NCBI GenBank assembly: GCA_015179045.1
Contig: WHUZ01000007.1
Coordinates: 186,001 to 250,000, forward strand
Direction: 5' to 3'
DNA length: 64,000 nt
Origin: Kalaharituber pfeilii
Lineage: Eukaryota > Ascomycota > Pezizomycetes > Pezizales > Pezizaceae
Shown: piece by piece, positions 45,538-54,544 of the stretch
Layout of the letters: each line of letters begins with the position of its first letter
Position numbering within the stretch: the first letter of the stretch is position 1
The notes under the pieces: model-generated
What the model saw: only the letters and a program-made list of their open reading frames with translations
Database searches by the model: none
Told to the model about the DNA's origin: nothing
Program-made: the position numbers and the translations under genes

Positions 45538-47961
45538 TCAGAAATTTGTTCCTGGGTGTAATTGTACCCTATCGCCAGCCCGACTGGGAACTCTACTTGC
45601 CGCAACTGACTCCGTTTCCACGTCCGGGTTGGTAACCAGCCATCGTTGGACAGGTAGAGGTGAAGGCTCCCCATCGTCAAGCTCCACAATATAAGGGTCC
45701 TGTTGGACAGTATTGTACGGTTGGTATACCACAAAACCGTCGGACTCATGAAACGCTGGTGGAGATCCACTGGGAGTATTGATGGGGTTAACAGTAACTT
45801 TGGTGGCGGAGGTTAAGGACTTATTCCCGTCACTTCCAGAAACGGTAGTACCAGGTGGACAGAACCCATCACTTCCTCTCTTGCCGTTGTTCCCATTAGT
45901 AACAGTTGTACCTCTATAACCCCCACCACCACTAGCCCCGCTACCACTTCGTCCGAATTTTGTCTCCTTGCGCATTCGCTGCCGATGTGCTTTTCCACCC
46001 GGTGATTGAGGATCATAACTTCCACTGGTCACTGCCGCATCGTCGAAGTCTCTACTCCGACGCCTCCTTTTATAAAACCCAGCTGCCCCAAAAGCGCTTG
46101 GGAGTTCAAAGTTCCCTCGGCCCGTCAACCTTCTCCAAGTAAAGATAACGGCGGATAATAGGATTAATATTGCCACAATACCCCCACCGGCTATCCCGCC
46201 AATAGCCCCACCACTCAGTTTTCGAGCATTTGAAGCCTCCGGCGGCTGTGGTGGAGTTTGAGGTACTCCTGTACGAGTTGGTATCGTGATCATCGTAGAA
46301 CCTTCTTCCTTTATAACTGTAACACTCTCCGTAATAACAATAATGGAATCTACCGTTATTGTAACAATAGGGATCGGCATTTGCGTTGTAATCTCGCCGT
46401 CGGTAAGGGTGGTAAGTTGGGGTGAACCTGTAATAGTGACTGGGCGGGAAGTAAGGATCATAGTTCCACAAGTTGTACGGGCACATATTCTACCACTGGG
46501 GCAACTATAGGAAAGAGGCAATGTATCAGCCAGAAGAGACACGCTCAAAGCAATAATTCAAAGGATCTTTTACCATCCTCCTCCCAAACTCTTTGGGCAC
46601 AAAAAGAGGCCCTGATCACACGTAACCGTGAAGCTGGTGATTGGCGGTGCCACACACATACTTGTTGAACATTCGTAATCAGATGGACAACAACCTCCTG
46701 TGACCGAACAAAATCGTTAGTACTGTCATTATCATTCACGTAGAGAATCAACTTACCTCCGAAGTGTTTTGCACATCGGTACTTGCCACTGGAGCAAATT
46801 AGAGTATCAGACGTTGTTATTACTATAAAGATAGCGTTAGCACAGTCGTCCATAGAATTTGCACACTACAGGTGACAATAAGATAGGAGCTCTACAGGAA
46901 GATGTAGTAATGAGAGGAGGAGTAATAGTAGGTGTAGAGGATGTTGTTTCACTTGAAGTGAAGCTTGGATGAGGGGTACTGGGGATCCCACTATGAGACG
47001 AAGTACTTGTAGTACTGGGAATACTTGTGGATGTTGTTGGCGGAACATTACTAGTTGAATGAGATGTTGGCACCTCTGGAGATGTCGATGTACTAATGGA
47101 TGTTCCTGGCCCATCCACTTGAGATGTAGATTTTGTCGTGCTGGAAGACTGGGGTTGTGGATTCGTTTTCGAGCTCGTCGAAGTCTGACTGGTCATAGCC
47201 GTGGGGTCGTCAGGAGGAACTGGTACGCTTGTAGAATCATCCTGAGATGGCCTCTGACTGCTAGAAACGCTGGTAATTGATGTATAGCTTGAGGTTGCTG
47301 TAGATCCCGCAGATGACATTTCATCAGCAGAAGTACTCGAGGAGGCCACAGATGTGGTCGTAGATTTAAGGGACAGGGTTGTAACTTCCGTCAGGGAGGT
47401 AGGGAGTTCACCAGTAGATCCATCCATGGTGGATGACTTCGTAGTTGGCACGGTTGATGTCGTGCTACTATCACGTATTGAGGTGGTTGTTTCCACTGTA
47501 GTTGAATCAATTATTGTACTGCTCTTAACCGTACTACCTTCTGTCGTACGTGGTACTAGGGTGCTGCTTTCCGTTGCGCTGCTCTCCTCCGTAGAGCTCT
47601 CCGAAGCCAGACTAGAAGTAGATGAATCCACGGTTACGACCGGCACTCTAGAGGATTCCGAGTCCTCAGAGCTTAGCCGCGTAGTAGACCGCAATGATGT
47701 TCCCAGGACCGGAGGAGGAGTATCGGTTCCCCCTGGAGGTAAGCCTCCCAATGAAGCGGTAGAAGTTTCCACAGCACTAGATGTCGATATGTTCGCTTGT
47801 CTTTTGGCAACAAAGTTTCGATGATGCAGGCTCAACACGGAGTCACGCTCTGTGAATGCGAATTCTGCAATAGAGTTGGCTTGGTATAGTGCTATCGTGA
47901 GGTAGACTGAAGATTTCAGAATTAAGAGTAGAAGAAGTGTCGTTGCAAATGCCCGCAGCAT
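45538..47961 (-). CDS. Mucin-like single-pass membrane protein with two Cys6 modules (wall-sensor-like)
   Basis: Four exons: 47961-46896, 46822-46757, 46697-46574, 46504-45538, giving 740 residues. The second intron has a perfect TACTAAC branch site; the first uses a weak GTAGAG donor and is the least certain join. The order is: signal peptide (1-25, LRAFATTLLLLLILKSSVYL); a Kex2-like KR at 53-54; a Ser/Thr-rich, probably O-mannosylated stalk (about 57-355); two tandem Cys modules (365-392 and 404-431) with CAKHFGGGCCPS and CPKSLGGGCCPS; a Thr/Ile-rich linker; a Gly-rich transmembrane helix (about 517-542) followed by RRL; and a cytoplasmic tail of ~200 residues. This matches the plan of fungal cell-surface sensors. 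No kinase or enzymatic domain is seen; the ligand is unknown. Confidence 0.85.
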
Positions 47962-48767
47962 AAAGCTGTTCAGAGCAGCTAGAAAGAGATAATCGAGGGG
48001 TATAGTTTAAACTCTTGTAAAATGCCACACAATCTGAGGGGTCACCACCTTGTCTCGAAATAAGTTTCAACGAAGGCAGTGTTAGAAAGCCAAACTAAGA
48101 CACCTGTTACGTTCTCTCTCACCAACGTAGAGTGTAGGTATTAAAGTCCTGATGTTTTTGCTGAGTTAGAGACCGATTTTCTAGAGAGCTGTTGCCAAAA
48201 TTTGCACTTGAAGCTATCAAAAACCCTTTTTTGTGAATTATTTCCCGAGATGATGCTGGTTAGATGCTCCTTGGTATATTATTCAGGTATATTTCCGAAG
48301 ATCAGAGTAACATGAAATAGGCGTTCGCCAGATGTTCACACCAGATGAAATCTAGGGCCCAGAAATAAATGTAGAATACGAAGAAAAATAATGGAAAACC
48401 CTTCAAATCAAAGTATATTCAACGAATCAGAAAAGACCTCACAGCATGTAAGAGATCTTTAGTCCAAGTCACCGTACTGTTAGCTGTTTGGCTGCTGTCC
48501 CTGCTGGGGCGTTCTCGTCGGTAGCAGATACGATGAGAGCAGGTGCGAGAGATGCAGGACAACCACTAGCTGACAGGCTTGAACACTGGGCAGACGCACT
48601 CTACTCAATTGTAGATAAATATTGTGGGCAGAGAGAACTCCATTCCTCCGTTTAGGCACTTCTCGGAGACTAGAGGAGCGAGTGATGAGGTGAAGTGGGT
48701 GGTATGGCGAAGAGCGAGGAGCGGGCGGTGTCCCTTACTAAGGCTCTTCTCGGGAGAACGAAAAGAT

Positions 48768-48788
48768 GGGGGGGGGGGGGGGGGGGGG
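48768..48788. repeat. Poly(G) tract, G21
   Basis: Twenty-one consecutive G on the plus strand, hence C21 on the coding strand of the membrane-protein gene that starts 807 bp away at 47961. Confidence 0.9.
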
Positions 48789-49087
48789 TTGACTTGGATC
48801 AATGCCTTGCGTCCCTTTCGTAAGTGCACTGACTGTACTCTGCAAGTACTGCACAGTGGGGATACCAGCACATACAAAGGAAAGCAAAGCAAGCTTGTTG
48901 GAGTAATTGGGTTGCAGGTCGTCGTCAGTAGAGGTATCGAGCAGGAGACATGTGTGAGCAGGTAGATTCCTAGCTGCAGGACGAGCCGTCCAATGGCCAC
49001 GCCCATCACGCCCACCTTGCTCTGAGGCCACAATTTGCCCCTATCAGGCTACCTGGGGCATCTCCCGTGCTGTGGAGGTTTTTCTTT

Positions 49088-49122
49088 GGGGGTGGGTGGG
49101 GGTGGGTGGGGGTGGGGGGGGG
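49088..49122 (+). repeat. G-rich tandem tract with G-quadruplex potential
   Basis: Repeats of GGGTGGGGGT followed by a G run give at least six G-tracts of three or more, separated by single T residues, which is the sequence rule for stable quadruplexes. Confidence 0.8.
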
Positions 49123-49226
49123 CTGCGTGGAGGGGGTGTAGGACGCTCAGCCGCAAGCCGCGAGCATTGTATGGCCGCTGTGGGTAGGCTGGCCGTAGCG
49201 GGCTGGGCAGGTGCCCACGAAGACAC

Positions 49227-49262
49227 GAAGCAGGGCAAGCAGGGCAAGCATGGCAAGCATGG
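49227..49262 (+). repeat. 9-bp tandem repeat, four copies
   Basis: Units GAAGCAGGG, CAAGCAGGG, CAAGCATGG and CAAGCATGG lie head to tail. It is outside any supported gene. Confidence 0.8.
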
Positions 49263-49946
49263 CTTTGCAGTGGCCACTGGGGATGCCGCCGATGTGTGGG
49301 GGAGGGAGGGGGGCATGGAGGTGCTATCGGGGCCGCAGTTGCTGGACGCAGGCCGACCACAGAGTGTGGTGCTGATGCTGTTGCCGCGGGCCATCCAACT
49401 GCGGCGTTCATTAATATTCTCCATTATCTCCCTCCCTCGTTCCATTATTGCAACGCTGCGATGCATATTTTTTCCTCCGTTCTTCTGGTGTGCGCACGTG
49501 CAGACTCTGGATAACCTTGCTGCCCGGCATCCCTCAGATCAGTGCTGCCGCGGCCTGCCCATCCGCGGCTCCGGTCGCTCGAGTCGCTCGAGTGCCGCGT
49601 CCACACGGTGCACTCGAGCGTGCGTCGCGGGTGCCCCCCCGGGTTCGAGACTGCCCGGCGCCCCCCGGCGCCCCCCAGCGCCCGCGCGGCGGCATAAATG
49701 CACACGATGCCCTCTTGCTACCGGTGCATGCGCATAGGCACGACTAGCGATCGTCACAGGCAGCTGGCCGCCCTCCTCGCGCTCATCTCCCTCCTGCCCC
49801 ATGACCGTACAACACGAGCAAGGCCGCAGAGCTCGCTATATGGACACAGCACCGCTATGCACCACTGCTCTTCTATGTGCGACCGCAGCACATAGACGTG
49901 GGCCATGCGGGCGCTACTGAGTTCCTTGCCGCCTGCCCTACTGCTG

Positions 49947-49971
49947 CCCCCCCCCCCCCCCCCCCCCCCCC
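49947..49971. repeat. Poly(C) tract, C25
   Basis: The longest G/C homopolymer in the window, twenty-five consecutive C. No gene overlaps it. Confidence 0.9.
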
Positions 49972-52363
49972 ATCGCTGTATCTGGCGTACTCGAGTCGGT
50001 CCATTCGACTTAGCATAAAGGTAACTGTCGTGACAACGACCCAGTTATACGATCACCGCGCCGTCATTGCGACGGCATGCGCACCCGGCCTGCTCTGTTT
50101 CTGGCAAATCTTGCACGGCCTTGCACAATCGGTGCACAAGGTGTCCACATACAATAGCTAAGCCATACCTTCCGAGCCAGGGCCAGTTCATGGAAAGTCC
50201 CGCACCTGGCACAAGCGGAGAGCTACTAGCACAATAGCAATCTTTCAACCTGTCTTGATGCGAGCATATTTCAAGGTATTGTACTTTTTATCCCACTTGG
50301 GCCCCCAGCACTGGGGATGTTGTCATTGTTGCAACCTTTCTATGATGTTACATGCAGCTTCTTCTTTGGAGGTACTATACAACGACAGGATACATTTGCT
50401 GGAGCGAGATAACCCTAATGCCGGAGGAGACTTCCATGCGAATTGGCCAGCAGCATTGAACAGAAAAGAAGGTGCTTGCCCTTGTATCTCCCTATGTGAG
50501 GTAGACGTCATACCGACCGTATTCCTTGAACTCTTACATGCTTCTTAAGCCTTCCCGCCCGCAATACTACTAGTCTCGAGCCTAATAATACAACTTGCCC
50601 TCTTTCACGGTTTGTATACTGGCTTTTTGCTAAGTACGCACCTGGCTGCGGATCAATCGAAATGAGAATGCGAGTGCAATGAAGCAAGCAGGTGTAGCAG
50701 CATCGCGCAGCGGAGACACATGCTCACATCCCTCATCAGACGCTTGCGAAACAGAAACTAAACCCCAATTGCAGCGCAGCGTTTCACATTTTACTGTCGC
50801 ACAGTGATCACTTTCCCAGACTACTATTGTACGTACTGTACGTATTACGTTGCACAAGGCACGCTGAGTGTGCGTCACCCACTCCTTCTTTGCATAGCCT
50901 ATGTCCGGCGTGAGCATGGCAACTGGCCAGGGCGATACACTGCGCTGACCATTTTCAGCAGAAATCCTCCTAGCGACCATGAAGCCCAGTTTGCGGACAG
51001 CGCAAATTTAAAGTAGTTCCTACGGACCCTCATCACCTGGGTATGCCGACTGGGGAACGGCCTGGACCAGACAAGGTAGCAGCAGTGCTGGTGCGCATAG
51101 TGCAGTTGACGGAGTTACTAAAGGGTGAGGATTGTGTGTTTTTCCTTCCAAGGGTGGCTACTGTTCTTGAATCGTCTAACCCGTCTCGGCAGTCCTAAGG
51201 ACCTTGTTGGCCTGTTTAGGCAATGTCAACGAACATCAAGCTCGCGACGCATCTTGAAAGTAAACTTTTCCAAGAAGCAGATGGGCAAGATGACAGCTTC
51301 ACAGCTCACTGATTATAATGCCGGACCATCATTGTCATTTCTTTAAAGATATCCCAACTCCTGGGATTGACGTCGCTGTGATCGCTGCAGTCAAGCATCC
51401 CTGGCTCTGCTGAGGATCTCAATCTGGATCGCGACGACGCCACGCAACAGATCACTACGTAGGTACCTAATGTATTCGAGGTCTGCTGTGCCGAATACAG
51501 AGCAAGGCACGTAGTACTTATCTAGTACCAAGGCAATACTTGCCTTGCCTCTGATACGTCCACAGACTCAAAATATCTGCATGTTTGCTTTTTTCCCTCT
51601 CGATTCTAATTCACCTCGTTTCATTTGCGTAACGCGCATCTACACGCATGCAGGCAATATTCACAGGCGCGAGAAGTAATGCTCTATTAATGTATGCCTC
51701 GGCTCAAGATGACTCGCGATGTAAACTATCCTTGCCTTTTTTTTTTCCTTTTTTTGCATCTTTTTTTATTTGGGGAATTTCTTCTGAATTATGCGGGGAA
51801 GTCTATGCAGGGCGTGAAGAAATATGGCCTCCAGAACTGTAGAGTACAGCCCTAGGCCCACTAGAGGGGACAAAATAGAATTCTTCTCTGTGCTAACAAG
51901 GTACACTACTAGCACCGTGTACACGTGTATGGCTGTGCTGGCTCTGTCTTGCGTTATCACGCCTAAGCCTATATGGCAAAGGCATTTCAAGGCAGTAAGC
52001 ACTATACGAACACATCATCGGGCTCCGCTTTCAGCTTTCCTTGTGTTTGTCCTGTAAGATTGACCTTTCTGTTCATTGCCAGGATCCTAAATATGGCGGT
52101 GCAGATAAAGTATAGCATTTCAAGCTTTCCAAAAACATCAGCCAGTGATAGTGAGGGAGGGAGGAGAAAATGTCCTGTCTTTTCCACATAGGATTGAGCG
52201 GAGAGAGATAAGGAAAAGAAAATCATCACATAACCCAACAAGAAATCCCCACCAGCTAGCCATCAGATGCTTGCCACAACTCCAGCCACAAGCCACAACC
52301 CCACCATCATCCAACATGTGGGACTCACAGGTCCTGTAAGGGTCTAGGTTCAAGGCCCCACAT

Positions 52364-53491
52364 TCATGGACCCCATCTTTGAAGGAACTCTTCCAACTGC
52401 CAGGCGTGTTCATGTTCCCACACATCCTTTACATTGACCAATACGATGTTCTCACTCTCCAGATTCTCGCTATCGTCCCAATCAAATATACCTTTACCTG
52501 TTGCAACCAAGGCTTCCTTCTCAAAATTGGTGTACACGTCTCCATTCTTCATCGCTTGTGCTGCCTCTGCTGCCAGCTGTGCTATTGGGGTCGTCAACAC
52601 CTCCAATGGGGTGCCTGGCGGAAGCCGAGTCCCGATACCAATTAAATCAGTTGCAGATGTGCGAGAAGTTCCAATACGAAATTCATATAACGGCTTCTCA
52701 GGCTTGACAGGCGAGGCAGATGACAAAGCATTCCAGTTTTCTTCTCCCAAGACCAATGCTGTAAATTTTCCAACGTCCTGCGCAAAAGTCCATCGAACCT
52801 TCCAGTCCCCGGTTTGACCGTCATCATGTGCGGGGAAATTTGCGACTCTTGCTTTGAAGTCTACTAGGAAAGGGAATCCAATGTCTGGCAGATATCCTTT
52901 CCCACCTTCTTCACTGGTATCGGTGAAGTACTTCTTCGAGAAGTAATCCATGAACACCCCCGGGATGAAATACCCAACCTCCAATCCCTTCCCACTCAAG
53001 ATATCCTTTATGATATAGTCAAGTACCTCATTTTTGATGCCAAAGTAGCCAAATTCGCTTTCGTTACCCTTCGAACGGCGACTCGGGCTACCCTCCCATT
53101 CGGATGGTACGAACCGTTTGACGGTGTCTGATTGCTTGGCTGCTTCGTATAAATTGATTTGAGAGTCACGGAGGCCTTGCAGATTCTCCATAGACCCTAT
53201 GGCAGATACTACAGTATGCACATTATGAGAGCGGAATAACAGGGAGAGTTGCTCTACCCGGTCGTACGGGGTAGAGTACGAGATGGTCAAGTTTGGATGC
53301 TCTGCAAGAGGGAAGTTTGGTACTTTGAATACGCTCTGCTGGGGACTTGAAGGGTCCGGGCGGGCAGCACGGGTGAGCAGGAGGACTTGGAAGTTATGTG
53401 GGGACTTTAGCAGGGCGTTGAGGATGTGGAGCGCGATGGAGAACGTTCCTCCCGCGAGGGCAATGGTGATGGGTCGCGTTGCAGCTGACAT
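52364..53491 (-). CDS. NmrA-like / isoflavone-reductase-like NAD(P)-binding protein
   Basis: A single exon of 375 residues. The N-terminal Rossmann start ITIALAGGTFSIALHILNAL (about 8-27) replaces the usual GxxGxxG with AGGTFSIA, an atypical form seen in NmrA-like proteins. Other landmarks are VVSAIGSMENLQ (about 94-105), the RFVPSEW segment (126-132) and FGIKNEVLDYI with Lys153 at the position of the catalytic or binding Lys of isoflavone reductase-like enzymes. The C-terminal part is the substrate lid, ending in a Trp-rich helix (DVWEHEHAWQLEEFL). Members either reduce aromatic or phenylpropanoid-like substrates or act as redox sensors without catalysis; sequence alone does not decide. It is divergent to the gene at 54545. 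Confidence 0.88.
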   Translation of the reverse strand: MSAATRPITIALAGGTFSIALHILNALLKSPHNFQVLLLTRAARPDPSSPQQSVFKVPNFPLAEHPNLTISYSTPYDRVEQLSLLFRSHNVHTVVSAIGSMENLQGLRDSQINLYEAAKQSDTVKRFVPSEWEGSPSRRSKGNESEFGYFGIKNEVLDYIIKDILSGKGLEVGYFIPGVFMDYFSKKYFTDTSEEGGKGYLPDIGFPFLVDFKARVANFPAHDDGQTGDWKVRWTFAQDVGKFTALVLGEENWNALSSASPVKPEKPLYEFRIGTSRTSATDLIGIGTRLPPGTPLEVLTTPIAQLAAEAAQAMKNGDVYTNFEKEALVATGKGIFDWDDSENLESENIVLVNVKDVWEHEHAWQLEEFLQRWGP

Positions 53492-54544
53492 TTTTGCTTT
53501 GTTTGGAGGTTTTCTGTGCTAGAGTCAGGAACAGCTTCAACGAGCTGTGGAGGGATGCAATTGGGGTTTGGAGAGATGCAGCCGCCCACCTGAGCCTCTA
53601 TAAATGGGCCCTCCTGAAGCATATCCTGAGTCATTACGGTCAGGATCAACGCTCCCCCTCCGCTTAGCCATCTACAATCGGATATATGTCTACAGATCAA
53701 AACTGGTCAAAACTGGTTATCATGTCTACAATGCTGCACGATCCCGGGCTTTGCGTTGTTTCTTGGCCTCCAGGGTTTGTACAGTACTACCTACTCGCTC
53801 TGGGGATACCGTTCCCATGGGGCGGTAGCATTTGGGTAGTCCAGAAGAATCTAAGTATGACGTATGAAGTTAATTACCGAGGTCAATTTGGAGTTGATCA
53901 CCTTCCGTGCCGGCCAACTTTTGCCGGGACGGGATGTATCGAACGCTTGAGTTGCAACTCTTGCTCCTCAGTGGATTCAATTCAATACTAATGCATGTCG
54001 CCGTCACCATACGTTTCTTGGGCTCACTCAGTGTTTTGGCAACCTTTGGCAGGGGCCCGCGCCAAGACCCTCATTGCTCCGGACGGGCCCGGAGCCGCGC
54101 GTGTGGCACTGTATCTTACCTCCGCATGGACTCTGCTCGAGTCAGGGCTTCGGTCCTCGCATTCCGCCCCGCCACCCCACTCGCCAAAGGCATCGATTTC
54201 ACCCAATACCTCCTGCGGTCATCCATCCCGCTGCACGTTGGCAAGCTCACTTCCGACCCCGCATCCGCATCGGGAAGGGATTCTCTAGGGCTAGTAGCAC
54301 ACACATACACAGGTGCTCGACGCGGATCGCACAGCACGTGACAGGGGACGGAAACACACACATCCAAGGGTAGAGTACAAGTGCAGCTTGTACAACATAC
54401 CACAAGCCACAGCAGAGCTACCGTGCTCTAGCCAGAGGAACCAAGAAGTCACAGGACAACCAGATCAAGCGAAAACTGACGGACCGGCAAAACCCCAACC
54501 GACCAATCTGCACCGAAAAAAAGATTACACTGTAGGGTCCACAA
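53492..54544. promoter_or_regulatory. Divergent promoter region, NmrA-like (-) and 54545 gene (+)
   Basis: 1,053 bp between two divergent start codons. The short frames in this interval show no domain. No clear regulatory motif could be assigned. Confidence 0.45.

Larger units (their letters stand above)
47962..52363. other. 4.4 kb intergenic region rich in G/C tracts
   Basis: No supportable gene. Notable content: G21 (48768-48788), a G-rich GGGTGGGGG tract (49088-49122), a 9-bp tandem repeat (49227-49262), a GC-rich block (about 49040-49760) and C25 (49947-49971). Long overlapping frames on both strands in the GC-rich block (for example 49072-49737) are compositional artefacts with Gly/Arg/Pro-rich text in every frame. 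Confidence 0.5.

Noticed and set aside
49072..49737. 221-codon plus-strand frame
   Set aside because: The GC-rich block is open in most frames on both strands; the text is Gly/Arg-rich, includes simple repeats and has no domain.
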